Shown: positions 45,201 to 53,658, counted from the stretch's first letter. The stretch is 64,000 nucleotides of DNA from an uncultured Cellulophaga sp. (GCA_947491225.1 CANLIE010000003.1:1-64000); one strand, 5' to 3'. Program-made: numbers and translations. Notes: generated by a model not told the origin, from the letters alone.

Positions 45201-46010
45201 TTACTTAAAAGAAGTAACTCCAAATTTTCTAGCTTCTGCTTTTGCCAACGGTGCCCATTGTGTAAGGTTATTAATTCTGGTATCATTAGATGGATGCGTA
45301 CTCATAAACTCTGGTGGTGATTGACCACCACTATTAGCTTTCATTCTTTTCCAAAGCTCTGCAGCTTCATCTGGATTGTAACCAGCTATAGCCATAATTT
45401 GCAATCCTATTCTATCTGCCTCCGTTTCATGCCCTCTGCTAAATGGTAACATTACACCAACTTGTGAACCTACGCCATAGGCCTGATTAAATGTGTTTCT
45501 CACTTTATCGTCTTTAATTAAAACATTACCAGCAACTGCACCTAGTTGTTGAAAAGTACTTGCTGACATCCTTTGTGCTCCATGATCTGCTAACGCATGC
45601 GCTACTTCATGCCCCATAACCACAGCTACTCCTGTTTCCCCTTTGCAAATAGGTAGTATTCCTGTGTAAAAAACTATTTTACCGCCAGGCATACACCAAG
45701 CATTCACTGTTTTATCATCTACCAAATTATATTCCCACTTATAATCATTTAAATAACCTGGGTAACCATTAGCTGTTAACCAACGTTCTGCCGCTGCAGC
45801 TATTCGTTGCCCAACATTAGTTATCATTCTAGCATCTGCAGTACCTTCAATTGTTTTATTCTCATTTAAAAACTGATTGTACTGAGCAAATGCTGTTGGA
45901 AAAATTTGACTGTTCGGATACATATTTAACATCTTCTTACCTGTAAATGGATTCACCTTACAAGCAGAAACTGCTATAAAAATAGTTAGTATTAATATTG
46001 TTTTTTTCAT
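45201..46010 (-). CDS. M48-family metallopeptidase, lipoprotein
   Basis: This 269-residue zinc protease has a lipobox (VSAC, Cys17) and so sits on the periplasmic or outer-membrane side. The zinc site is HEVAH (His134, Glu135, His138), and the third ligand lies in RGHETEADRIG near residue 200. This matches BepA/Oma1-like lipoproteins, which cut misassembled envelope proteins. There is no C-terminal TPR domain. It is a single gene with its own terminator. Confidence 0.92.
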   Translation of the reverse strand: MKKTILILTIFIAVSACKVNPFTGKKMLNMYPNSQIFPTAFAQYNQFLNENKTIEGTADARMITNVGQRIAAAAERWLTANGYPGYLNDYKWEYNLVDDKTVNAWCMPGGKIVFYTGILPICKGETGVAVVMGHEVAHALADHGAQRMSASTFQQLGAVAGNVLIKDDKVRNTFNQAYGVGSQVGVMLPFSRGHETEADRIGLQIMAIAGYNPDEAAELWKRMKANSGGQSPPEFMSTHPSNDTRINNLTQWAPLAKAEARKFGVTSFK

Positions 46011-46166
46011 AATAGTAATTGTGTTTAATGCGTTTTAAAAATACAAAAATATTCTATGTGTTTAAAATATCACACATAAATGTTATTTCTTTACTTAAAA
46101 TAGTAAAAATTAAAAAGTGGAACGCTTTTTGAAATATTAAAAAGCAAACGAATTAAATTAAATAAT

Positions 46167-46712
46167 ATGAAAAAAATTACTTTTACCTTAGGATTGATAT
46201 TAGCACTTATTTTAACCGCATGTAGTGGAAGCGATGGATTGGATGGAAGAGACGGAATAGATGGTGTAAACATAACAGGAAATATTTATGAAATTGAAGG
46301 TGATTTTACACCAGACAATGAATATTCTCTTTACTACAAGTTTCCAAATGGTGCAAATGATATAGAAATTTTTGAATCTGATGTTGTTTTAGTCTATATA
46401 CTATGGGATCAGAAAGAAGATAATAATGGTGAAGCTGTTGACATATGGCGCTTATTACCACAAACCAGATTATTAGATCAAGGTATATTACAGTATAATT
46501 ATGAACATACTTTTTTAGACACAACTATTTTTTTAGAAGCTGATTTTAACTTAAACACCCTTACCTATGGTGATACAGATAATCAAATCTTTAGGATTGC
46601 AATCCTACCAGCTGAAAAAGCAAGTGGAAAATTAAATAAAAACAACATTACAGATGTAATGGGGGTATTAGGTGTTAAAGAAACTGACATTGTACGTACT
46701 ACAATAGATTAG
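46167..46712 (+). CDS. Small lipoprotein with a collagen-like GxxGxxG start
   Basis: This 181-residue lipoprotein has a lipobox LTAC (Cys19), then a short collagen-like stretch SDGLDGRDGIDGVN and an IEGDFTPDNEYS beta-rich domain. Such proteins are common, uncharacterised surface lipoproteins in flavobacteria. The body resembles no enzyme. It is monocistronic, with a terminator after it. Confidence 0.75.
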   Translation: MKKITFTLGLILALILTACSGSDGLDGRDGIDGVNITGNIYEIEGDFTPDNEYSLYYKFPNGANDIEIFESDVVLVYILWDQKEDNNGEAVDIWRLLPQTRLLDQGILQYNYEHTFLDTTIFLEADFNLNTLTYGDTDNQIFRIAILPAEKASGKLNKNNITDVMGVLGVKETDIVRTTID

Positions 46713-46739
46713 ATATAGATATACTAGACATATATTTAG

Positions 46740-46775
46740 CCTCCATTTTCAATCATTGAGAATGGAGGTTTTTTT
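46740..46775 (+). terminator. Terminator after the collagen-like lipoprotein gene
   Basis: The stem CCTCCATTTTCAA / TTGAGAATGGAGG (with one U-G pair) is followed by seven T, a normal intrinsic terminator on the plus strand. Confidence 0.85.
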
Positions 46776-46837
46776 ATTTACTTGATAGGAATTATATTGT
46801 AAACCGACTAAATTGCAATAACCAAAAATAGATTTTT

Positions 46838-47329
46838 ATGTATAAAAAAATAGTTAGCCTTTGTTTTTTAACATTACTTATTGGTTGTAACGGAAATTCA
46901 CAAGAGAAAAAAAACAATTTTAAAAAAAATAAAATCAGCAAAGTAAAAAAAACGGATGCTGAATGGAAAGCACAATTAACACCCTTACAATATGAAATAC
47001 TAAGGAAAGCAGGCACAGAAAAGGCTTTTACTAGTGATTTATTGAATATAAAAGAAAAAGGAATATATAGTTGTGCTGCCTGTGACACACCTTTATTTAA
47101 GAGTGAACACAAGTTTAAATCAGGTACTGGTTGGCCTAGTTTTGATCGTCCTATAAAAGGCAATGTTGCTTTTGACGTAGAGTACAAAATTGGAGTTAAA
47201 CGTACAGAAGAACATTGTGCCATTTGTGGAGGGCACTTAGGCCACGTTTTTAACGATGGCCCTAAACAAACAACAGGTGAAAGACATTGTATTAATGGAG
47301 CAGCATTAAAATTTACACCAACAAAATGA
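46838..47329 (+). CDS. msrB: Exported peptide-methionine (R)-S-oxide reductase
   Basis: This 163-residue enzyme reduces methionine-R-sulfoxide in proteins. A lipobox IGC (Cys17) makes it a periplasmic lipoprotein, unlike cytoplasmic MsrB. Four zinc cysteines are visible (79, 82, 127, 130), and the catalytic Cys151 lies in RHCINGAAL. It guards envelope proteins against oxidation. It is followed by a DinB-like gene after 15 bp, probably in one transcript. Confidence 0.93.
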   Translation: MYKKIVSLCFLTLLIGCNGNSQEKKNNFKKNKISKVKKTDAEWKAQLTPLQYEILRKAGTEKAFTSDLLNIKEKGIYSCAACDTPLFKSEHKFKSGTGWPSFDRPIKGNVAFDVEYKIGVKRTEEHCAICGGHLGHVFNDGPKQTTGERHCINGAALKFTPTK

Positions 47330-47344
47330 TAAAAACTACAAAAT

Positions 47345-47872
47345 ATGAATTTTGCAGAGGAGTATATGGCAAGTATATTATTTGAGCTTAAACGAAGTAA
47401 AGTTATGGGCGAAAAAACATTTGATCAACTTTCTGATAACGACATTCATTGGACGTATGGAGAAGCAGACAACAGTATTGCCATTATTGTTAAGCATATG
47501 GTTGGTAATATGTTAAGCAGATGGACTAATTTTTTTTCTGAAGATGGAGAGAAGCCTTGGCGCAATAGAGAAAATGAATTTACACAACCTTATACCTCAA
47601 AAGCCGAAATGATTGTTGCTTGGAACAAAGGTTGGGATTGTGTTTTTTCTACATTAGAAAGTATAAATAATGCCAATTTTAATCAAAAAATAAAAATACG
47701 TAATGAAGAGCACTCTGTTCTACAGGCCATTAATCGGCAATTAGCACATTACGCTGGTCACGTAGCACAAATAGCTTATGTTGGTAGAATGCTAAAAGGG
47801 TCTAAATGGATATCACTTTCTATACCCATAGGGGAATCTGACTCATTTAATAAGAAGAAATTTAAAAAGTAA
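47345..47872 (+). CDS. DUF1572/DinB-like putative metal-dependent protein
   Basis: This 175-residue protein has the four-helix DinB/YfiT-type fold with candidate metal-binding histidines in VKHMVGNM and INRQLAHYAGHVAQIAYVG. Members of this fold act as thiol-dependent transferases or are uncharacterised. There is no signal peptide. It lies just downstream of exported MsrB. The functional link is only positional. Confidence 0.75.
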   Translation: MNFAEEYMASILFELKRSKVMGEKTFDQLSDNDIHWTYGEADNSIAIIVKHMVGNMLSRWTNFFSEDGEKPWRNRENEFTQPYTSKAEMIVAWNKGWDCVFSTLESINNANFNQKIKIRNEEHSVLQAINRQLAHYAGHVAQIAYVGRMLKGSKWISLSIPIGESDSFNKKKFKK

Positions 47873-47968
47873 AACAAGTCCAAATTTCAAAATTTCATCA
47901 AAATACATTACGGTCTACATATCCTAATTTTTAAAATTGATAAATTATAAAATTGCTAATTGGTTTTG

Positions 47969-47976
47969 TACATTTG
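47969..47976 (+). promoter_or_regulatory. Putative -7 box (TACATTTG) of lpdA
   Basis: TACATTTG lies 35 bp before the lpdA ATG at 48011. A longer reading frame would start upstream of it at 47960, which supports the shorter start. Confidence 0.45.
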
Positions 47977-48010
47977 TGTCTTCAAAATTAGTTATCAAAA
48001 AAATATAAAT

Positions 48011-49402
48011 ATGAGCAATTTCGATATTATTGTTTTAGGTAGTGGCCCTGGTGGTTATGTAACTGCTATTAGAGCTTCTCAATTAGGTTTGAAAACAGCT
48101 ATAGTAGAAAAAGAAAATTTAGGTGGCGTATGTTTAAATTGGGGTTGTATCCCTACCAAAGCATTAATAAAATCTGCTCAAGTTTTTGACTATTTAAAAC
48201 ACGCATCAGATTACGGTTTAAATGCTGAAAACGTAGATAAAGATTTTGGCGCTATTGTTAATCGTAGTCGTAGTGTTGCTGAAGGTATGAGTAAAGGAGT
48301 TCAGTTTTTAATGAAAAAAAATAAAATTGAAGTCATTAACGGTTACGGTACTTTAAAGTCTGGTAAAAAAGTATCTGTTAAAGATGCTGATGGTAAAGAA
48401 ACAGAATATAGTGCAGATCACGTTATAGTTGCAACTGGTGCACGTAGTAGAGAATTACCTAGTTTGCCACAAGACGGTAAAAAAATTATTGGTTACAGAG
48501 AAGCAATGTCTTTAAAAGAGCAACCTAAAAAATTAGTTGTTGTTGGTAGTGGTGCCATAGGTATGGAGTTTGCATACTTTTACAATTCAATTGGTACAGA
48601 AGTCATTGTTGTAGAATATTTACCTAATATTGTTCCTGTAGAAGATTTAGATGTGTCTAAGCAATTAGAACGTAGCTTTAAAAAAGCTGGGGTAAAAATA
48701 ATGACAGCATCAGAAGTTACTAAAGTAGATACAGAAGGTAATGGCGTACAAGTATATGTTAAAACTAGTAAAGGAGAAGAAATAATACAGGCAGACATTG
48801 TTTTATCTGCCGTTGGTATAAAAACCAATATTGAAAACATTGGTCTAGAAGATGTAGGTATTGCTACGGATAGAGATAAAATTATGGTAAATGATTATTA
48901 CCAAACTAACATACCAGGTTACTACGCAATTGGAGATGTTACTCCTGGTCCAGCTTTAGCACATGTTGCTTCTGCAGAAGGTATACTTTGTGTAGAAAAA
49001 ATTGCAGGTTTACACGTAGATCCAATTGATTATGGTAACATACCTGGTTGTACGTACTGTATTCCAGAAATTGCTTCTGTTGGTTTAACAGAAAAGCAAG
49101 CTAAAGAAAAAGGATTTGAACTTAAGGTTGGAAAATTCCCTTTCTCTGCTAGTGGTAAAGCAAAAGCTTCCGGCACTCCAGATGGTTTTGTAAAAGTTAT
49201 TTTTGATGCTAAATATGGTGAGTGGTTAGGTTGTCATATGATTGGTGTTGGCGTAACAGATATGATTGCTGAAGCAGTTGTTGCTCGTAAACTAGAAACC
49301 ACTGGTCATGAAATACTAAAAGCAATACACCCACACCCAACTATGAGCGAAGCTGTTATGGAAGCTGTAGCAGATGCTTATGATGAGGTAATACACTTAT
49401 AA
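48011..49402 (+). CDS. lpdA: Dihydrolipoyl dehydrogenase
   Basis: This 463-residue flavoenzyme is the E3 subunit of pyruvate and 2-oxoglutarate dehydrogenase complexes. It oxidises dihydrolipoyl groups with NAD. The FAD motif is GSGPGGYVTAIRAS near 10-23, the redox disulfide Cys41/Cys46 lies in CLNWGC, and the NAD motif is GSGAIGMEFAY. The catalytic His lies in the C-terminal HPHPTMSEAV. The length is typical. No E1/E2 genes are adjacent. Confidence 0.95.
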   Translation: MSNFDIIVLGSGPGGYVTAIRASQLGLKTAIVEKENLGGVCLNWGCIPTKALIKSAQVFDYLKHASDYGLNAENVDKDFGAIVNRSRSVAEGMSKGVQFLMKKNKIEVINGYGTLKSGKKVSVKDADGKETEYSADHVIVATGARSRELPSLPQDGKKIIGYREAMSLKEQPKKLVVVGSGAIGMEFAYFYNSIGTEVIVVEYLPNIVPVEDLDVSKQLERSFKKAGVKIMTASEVTKVDTEGNGVQVYVKTSKGEEIIQADIVLSAVGIKTNIENIGLEDVGIATDRDKIMVNDYYQTNIPGYYAIGDVTPGPALAHVASAEGILCVEKIAGLHVDPIDYGNIPGCTYCIPEIASVGLTEKQAKEKGFELKVGKFPFSASGKAKASGTPDGFVKVIFDAKYGEWLGCHMIGVGVTDMIAEAVVARKLETTGHEILKAIHPHPTMSEAVMEAVADAYDEVIHL

Positions 49403-49490
49403 TACAGTTAATCATTACTGTGAAAACAAATGCCTAAAATTTAAGTATGTAATAATCTTAGATTTCAGGCTTTTTTTAAATTAAAGAACT

Positions 49491-49772
49491 ATGCTTAAAG
49501 CTTTTAAAATAACGGCAATACTAGAAGGAATATCCTATTTACTTTTATTTGGTGTAGGTATGCCCTTAAAATATTTAGCAGACATAAAAGAACCTAATAT
49601 TTACATTGGCAATGCGCATGGTATGTTATTTATAGCATATGTTATTTTAGCTGTTTTTGTATGTCAACAACAAAAATGGGGAGTAAAAAGATTTGCAATT
49701 CTTTTTATAGCTTCTTTACTACCCTTTGGCACATTTTATATTGATAAAAAATATTTAGAACCCCTGAATTAA
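49491..49772 (+). CDS. DUF3817 small membrane protein
   Basis: This 93-residue protein has three hydrophobic segments (about 8-25, 40-60, 68-82) and the FEGISYLLLFGVGMPLKY-like motif of the DUF3817 family (here LEGISYLLLFGVGMPLKY). It is an inner-membrane protein of unknown function, often near housekeeping genes. A short hairpin over its stop codon (49759-49778) probably terminates it. Confidence 0.82.
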   Translation: MLKAFKITAILEGISYLLLFGVGMPLKYLADIKEPNIYIGNAHGMLFIAYVILAVFVCQQQKWGVKRFAILFIASLLPFGTFYIDKKYLEPLN

Positions 49773-49778
49773 GGGGTT
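49759..49778 (+). terminator. Short terminator overlapping the DUF3817 stop
   Basis: AACCCCT pairs with AGGGGTT around a small loop that contains the stop codon, followed by a short T/A run. Confidence 0.6.
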
Positions 49779-49841
49779 TTAAAATTACATCTTTCCTATC
49801 TATTTGCATAGAATTCAACAACTTACAATATACTAATATAT

Positions 49842-50550
49842 TATTACAAAGATATTTTTACCCCTATAACAACAAAGCAATTATCCACAATATGTCCAAA
49901 TTGTGGTAAAGACAATTGCTTAGAGATGGTATTTTATCAAAAAACAATAGAATCTGGATTAAGCACCCTTGTAACCAATAAAGTAAGTGGTGTTTTACAT
50001 TGTACTAATACAAATACTGAAATCCCTCCAGTACAATGGACAGATAGAATTGAAAGTTTTTTTTAAAATGAAAAAGCTAAACTAAAATTAGAACCAAAAG
50101 TTCGTACCTATCATAAAAGATTTTATTATTTAATGCCATTCTTACCATTATTTTTATTGGTATTACTATCGCTATTACAATTGAAGCAAACAAAGGAATA
50201 GAAAGTCCTAAGTCATACGAAAAAAACAAAGAACTAATTAAAAATCCACAGGCTGGATACAATTTTTATTCATCTTTGAATCTTATGGAAAATAACAAAA
50301 TTGTTAAAAAAGGCTATACTTAGTTAAAAATAGAAAAAATTGAAGCGGTTATTGTATGGTTAAAAACACACAAAACCTTTGATACAGATTTTAAACAAGA
50401 TGCAAGCAAAGACATTAATGACATTGATTTTACTACAGAAACCATTAAATGTTCATTAAAAATTTAAAACAAAGTGTTTTACAAGGATTTGATTTAAAAA
50501 ATCAAACATTTTCTGGAGTTATCCTTAGTACAAAAACAACTTCTAATTAA
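49842..50550 (+). pseudogene. Decayed zinc-ribbon membrane protein
   Basis: Reading the plus strand, a frame from about 49842 gives ICPNCGKDNCLEM (a CxxC zinc ribbon) and continues to WTDRIESFF. A TAA stop interrupts it (50064-50066), and the same frame resumes as NEKAKLKLEPK. A frameshift near 50120-50130 moves to the frame encoding a membrane helix (IFIGITIAITIEANKG). A TAG follows GYT near 50322, and a second frameshift near 50450 leads to MFIKNLKQSVLQGF and the final stop at 50548-50550. At least four lesions make this a pseudogene of a zinc-ribbon, single-pass membrane protein of about 230 residues. Confidence 0.75.
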
Positions 50551-50574
50551 ATAACAACCTAACACAATAACAAT

Positions 50575-50867
50575 ATGAGTAATAATATGTATACAGGAAA
50601 ATCTTCTAAAAACCCATATATAGGACTTATTAGATCCTCTATTTTTGTGCCGTCATAATTGGTGTTGGCATATATCTCTATATTGATTTAGCCGCTTGGG
50701 AATAAAGCTATGAAGAATATAAAATGCATGCCATTTTATGGGGTATTTATGTTCTTGGCGGGTAAATTACCGTTGCTGCTTTATTTATAGGTGTTGGATT
50801 ACTAGTTTTGGTAGCTGGTATTATAACCTTTAACAAAAAACTTAAATTAAAAAAAAGCTATAGATAA
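50575..50867 (+). pseudogene. Decayed small membrane protein
   Basis: An ATG at 50575 opens MSNNMYTGKSSKNPYIGLI. A frameshift near 50645 shifts to AVIIGVGIYLYIDLAAWE, then a TAA, SYEEYKMHAILWGIYVLGG, another TAA, and ITVAALFIGVGLLVLVAGI to a final stop at 50865-50867. With the lesions repaired it would be a two-helix membrane protein of about 95 residues. It lies 24 bp after the other pseudogene, so both probably died as one operon. Confidence 0.75.
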
Positions 50868-50892
50868 ACCCTAAAGATTATTTAGGTAAAAA

Positions 50893-50955
50893 CTTGAGTT
50901 CAATATAATTTCATTATGACTGACATAAACTTTATTATATTGAATTTAAGTTTAA
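50893..50955. repeat. Long imperfect hairpin with a GACTGACATAAA loop
   Basis: AAACTTGAGTTCAATATAAT (about 50889-50908) pairs with ATTATATTGAATTTAAGTTT (about 50935-50954) with three mismatches. The loop holds GACTGACATAAA. The same 11-12 bases occur near 20974-20985. It may also serve as a terminator for the Dph6-like gene, whose stop is at 50959. Confidence 0.55.
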
Positions 50956-50958
50956 AAA

Positions 50959-51684
50959 TTACTTAGGTAAAAGGTCACAATACCAAAAAGAAGTATCCCA
51001 AGCAGGTGGTTTCTCTTTATTAAAGCAATTATCTCCATCCTTATTTTGCGTATAACTTTTTAGCACCTTTTCTCCAATAGTAAATTCTACTGCTTTTGTA
51101 AAATTAGGACCATCATATACAAAAGTATGAAACTCGCCATTCTCTCCACAAGGATCTACATTTTCTGGTAAGTCATTAAAGAAACTTTCATCTACTTCTC
51201 TACCAACAAAGGAATCATCCAACAATTTAGCATTAACACATACAGTAATTGCCTTAAACCCCAATTCTAAGAACTCTTTTATGACTAAGCTTGTGTCTTT
51301 CTTCCAAAGTGGAAAAACACCTATAACATCCACTTCTTTTAATTTTTCTTCTCTGTATTTTTTTAAATCTTCCAAAAAAATATCCCCAAAAATTGCGTGC
51401 GTATAACCTTCTTTTATTAAGCCTTCCATAGTAGACTTCATAATTTTATTATAACTTGTCATAGAGACCTCTGTTTCTAACATAATAGTTTGTAACGGAA
51501 ATCCTAAAGCTTTTACTTGCGCCTCTAATAATGGTAAGCGTAGACCATGCATAGAAACTCTATTATATGTTATATTTACTGAGGTAACCAACTTATCAAC
51601 TTTATATGCTTTAGATTGTTGTATTTTATACAATGCCAATGCAGAATCCTTACCACTACTCCAATTAAAATATGTCTTATGCAT
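50959..51684 (-). CDS. Dph6-related ATP-pyrophosphatase (diphthine-ammonia ligase family)
   Basis: This 241-residue protein has the PP-loop SSGKDSALAL at about 9-18 and the DUF71/Dph6 signature regions (SMHGLRLPLLEAQ, IFGDIFLEDL, GENGEFHTFVYDGP). In eukaryotes and archaea Dph6 amidates diphthine on EF2. Bacteria lack diphthamide, so the bacterial substrate is unknown. It is cytoplasmic. It lies 9 bp downstream of aroQ and is probably cotranscribed with it. Confidence 0.88.
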   Translation of the reverse strand: MHKTYFNWSSGKDSALALYKIQQSKAYKVDKLVTSVNITYNRVSMHGLRLPLLEAQVKALGFPLQTIMLETEVSMTSYNKIMKSTMEGLIKEGYTHAIFGDIFLEDLKKYREEKLKEVDVIGVFPLWKKDTSLVIKEFLELGFKAITVCVNAKLLDDSFVGREVDESFFNDLPENVDPCGENGEFHTFVYDGPNFTKAVEFTIGEKVLKSYTQNKDGDNCFNKEKPPAWDTSFWYCDLLPK

Positions 51685-51693
51685 TAACAGAAG

Positions 51694-52116
51694 TTATTTA
51701 GAGGCTAAAAAGCTTTGTATTGCTAAATCATAGCTTTGTAATCCAAACCCTAAGATTACACCTTTTGCATTGGGAGATATATAAGATTGATGACGAAATT
51801 CCTCTCTAGAGAACGTATTGGAGATATGAACTTCTACAACTGATGTTTCTATTGCTTTAATTGCATCTCCAATACCAATAGATGTATGTGTATATGCACC
51901 AGCATTTAAAATAATACCATCGTATGAAAAACCAACCTCTTGTATTTTATCAATAATTTCACCCTCTATATTAGATTGAAAATAACTTAACTCCACATTT
52001 TTATATGTAAGTTGTAAATGTGAAAAATATTCTACAAATGTTGTATTACCATAAATTGTAGGCTCTCTTTTTCCTAATAGATTTAGATTAGGACCATTGA
52101 TGATAAATAGTTTCAT
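51694..52116 (-). CDS. aroQ: Type II 3-dehydroquinate dehydratase
   Basis: This 140-residue dodecameric enzyme makes 3-dehydroshikimate in the shikimate pathway. Start motif FIINGPNLNLLGKREP, active-site Tyr22, the LNAGAYTHTSIGI loop and EVHISNTFSREEFRHQS supply the catalytic residues. The first 23 codons are copied again at 52866-52934 as part of a duplication scar. xerD lies beyond the beta-barrel array. In relatives aroQ and xerD are usually direct neighbours. Confidence 0.95.
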   Translation of the reverse strand: MKLFIINGPNLNLLGKREPTIYGNTTFVEYFSHLQLTYKNVELSYFQSNIEGEIIDKIQEVGFSYDGIILNAGAYTHTSIGIGDAIKAIETSVVEVHISNTFSREEFRHQSYISPNAKGVILGFGLQSYDLAIQSFLASK

Positions 52117-52151
52117 ACTGTAAAAATACTAAATATTATGTATAAAAAAAG
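52048..52151. repeat. 104-bp direct repeat, original copy (aroQ 5' end and upstream)
   Basis: These 104 bases cover codons 1-23 of aroQ and the spacer to the preceding beta-barrel gene. They recur at 52866-52969 with a single mismatch, offset by exactly 818 bp, in the same orientation. Confidence 0.95.
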
Positions 52152-52171
52152 GAAGCCATATGACTTCCTCT
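52150..52171 (-). terminator. Terminator after the first beta-barrel gene
   Basis: AGGAAG pairs with CTTCCT around the loop CCATATGA. The minus strand then runs into seven T residues. Confidence 0.65.
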
Positions 52172-52193
52172 TACAATTTTATTTTAGCTGTTC

Positions 52194-52691
52194 TTACAAC
52201 TGAAACATAACTCCTAGATTTAATGTAGACCAAGTACCATTATCTACACTAATACCTGAATAAGAAAGATTCAATTCAATTGTATCTGCTATTTTATGAG
52301 CAACTCTTGGACGATAATAAAATCCTCCGTCTACTCCATCTTTAAGACCTAAAGCATATCCTAAATCTGCTCCAATTGAAAAATCTTCTGAAACCATATA
52401 TTTTCCTGAAGCTGCGATAGGTAAAAACATAATATCATCAAATTCTATTTCAATGCTACCTTCTGTTATTTTTTTTCCAAAAAAATGAGAATAACCAATT
52501 GTTCCTCCAGCTAAAAAATCATCAGAAATCTCACTTAAATAAGAAAAATCTGCACCAACATTAAACCCTGAAACATCACCAGCATCGCCTACTGGAAGAC
52601 CTAAATTTATACCAGCACTAAGTCCCTCCTGCGCCTGTGCTCCAAATGTAAAACCTAAAGCAGCAATAGCCATAATAAATACTTTTTTCAT
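52194..52691 (-). CDS. Outer-membrane beta-barrel protein (OMP1)
   Basis: This 165-residue protein has a signal peptide MKKVFIMAIAALGFTFGAQAQ and then eight or so amphipathic strands, with a final STLNLGVMFQL strand ending in leucine. It belongs to the small porin-like outer-membrane family. It is one of three tandem relatives (OMP1-3), each with its own -7 box. Its mature sequence is the most divergent. Likely role: envelope or adhesion barrel; the substrate is unknown. Confidence 0.85.
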   Translation of the reverse strand: MKKVFIMAIAALGFTFGAQAQEGLSAGINLGLPVGDAGDVSGFNVGADFSYLSEISDDFLAGGTIGYSHFFGKKITEGSIEIEFDDIMFLPIAASGKYMVSEDFSIGADLGYALGLKDGVDGGFYYRPRVAHKIADTIELNLSYSGISVDNGTWSTLNLGVMFQL

Positions 52692-52727
52692 AATTGATTT
52701 TTAAAATTTTGATTAATAAATTAAATA

Positions 52728-52735
52728 CAAATGTA
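52728..52735 (-). promoter_or_regulatory. -7 box (TACATTTG) of the OMP1 gene
   Basis: The minus strand reads TACATTTG about 37 bp before the OMP1 ATG. The same box occurs in front of OMP2. Confidence 0.5.
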
Positions 52736-52747
52736 ATAATTATAAAT

Positions 52748-52866
52748 ATAAATCAAAACCTACACAAAATTTAAGGATTCCTTTATAAAAATAATCATTA
52801 TTTAAAGGTAAGTTTAACGTAGAACTAGCTCAATACTAACGTTTTCTTCTAAGAAATGTAGTATAA
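52748..52866 (-). pseudogene. Fossil 3' end of a beta-barrel gene (copy A)
   Basis: On the minus strand NVSIELVLR then stop and further codons align in frame with the end of OMP2 (NVSIEPGLRYNLSLNEDYSDKG...), with three in-frame stops. It joins the copied aroQ piece at about 52866 within the shared bases ACCATA. It is a clear remnant of a deleted barrel gene. Confidence 0.75.
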
Positions 52867-52969
52867 CCATAAATTGTAGGCTCTCTTTTTCCTAATAGAT
52901 TTAGATTAGAACCATTGATGATAAATAGTTTCATACTGTAAAAATACTAAATATTATGTATAAAAAAAG
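52866..52969. repeat. 104-bp direct repeat, second copy (aroQ fragment)
   Basis: Same as 52048-52151 with one mismatch. It contains the first 23 codons of aroQ with one substitution (P9S) on the minus strand, leading into OMP fossil A. It is not a gene. Confidence 0.95.
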
Positions 52970-52991
52970 ACTGCCTGAAAAGGCAGTCTTT
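52966..52991 (-). terminator. Terminator after the OMP2 gene
   Basis: AAAGACTGCCT pairs with AGGCAGTCTTT around a 4-base loop, 24 bases past the OMP2 stop. The minus strand then runs into a short T-tract. Confidence 0.85.
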
Positions 52992-53014
52992 CAATTTTAT
53001 AAATTAAGGTTTTT

Positions 53015-53551
53015 TTAAAAATGTAAAGCAAAACCAATACGGAATTCAAGTATTCCTTTATCAGAATAATCTTCATTTAAAGATAAATTATAACGTAGAC
53101 CTGGCTCTATACTAACGTTTTCTCCTAAGAAAATAGCGTAACCACCTTGTAAGCCTAAATAGCTAGCGTTTTCTTCTGCATCTTTTACACTTGAACCAAC
53201 ATAATCTACTTGTACAGGAATCATACTTGATATATAATATTTTGCTCCAATTTTGTAATTGAAAGAATTTGAATCAATATCACCTACAGAAATACCTGAG
53301 TAACCTAAACCAACCTTTACAGCTAAATCATCAGCAACAAAGTAACCACCTTCAGCTCCAATAGACCAATTACTGTTACCATCAGAAGATGACAATCCAA
53401 AAGAAGTGTTAGCTGGACTTGCAGCGCCGAAACCTGTATTAGCTTCAATTAACCATTTACCTTCTGCAGTTTGACCTGTTGCAGCATCTTGTGCTTGTGC
53501 AGCAAATGTAAAACCTAAAGCCGTGATGGCTACAATAAATAATTTTTTCAT
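53015..53551 (-). CDS. Outer-membrane beta-barrel protein (OMP2)
   Basis: This 178-residue barrel has the signal peptide MKKLFIVAITALGFTFAAQA, shared almost base for base with OMP3, then barrel strands ending IGFALHF with a C-terminal phenylalanine, the usual outer-membrane signal. It sits between fossil copies A and B of its own 3' end. It is a likely recent duplicate of OMP3. A porin-like or structural role is inferred. Confidence 0.88.
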   Translation of the reverse strand: MKKLFIVAITALGFTFAAQAQDAATGQTAEGKWLIEANTGFGAASPANTSFGLSSSDGNSNWSIGAEGGYFVADDLAVKVGLGYSGISVGDIDSNSFNYKIGAKYYISSMIPVQVDYVGSSVKDAEENASYLGLQGGYAIFLGENVSIEPGLRYNLSLNEDYSDKGILEFRIGFALHF

Positions 53552-53588
53552 AAATTAATTTTTAAAATTTCGATTAATAAATTAAGTG

Positions 53589-53596
53589 CAAATGTA
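53589..53596 (-). promoter_or_regulatory. -7 box (TACATTTG) of the OMP2 gene
   Basis: The minus strand reads TACATTTG 38 bp before the OMP2 ATG, in the same place as for OMP1. Confidence 0.5.
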
Positions 53597-53658
53597 ATAA
53601 AAAAAATAAAAAGTCATCTATAAAGAAAGTTTTTATTACTATTATAACAATGATAAAA

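Noticed and set aside
47960-48010. 17-codon N-terminal extension of dihydrolipoyl dehydrogenase
   Set aside because: A -7 box at 47969-47976 lies inside it and homology starts at MSNFDII, so the ATG at 48011 is the real start.
50077-50262. Minus-strand frame of 61 codons
   Set aside because: It lies antisense to the zinc-ribbon pseudogene, and the plus-strand remnant is far more convincing.
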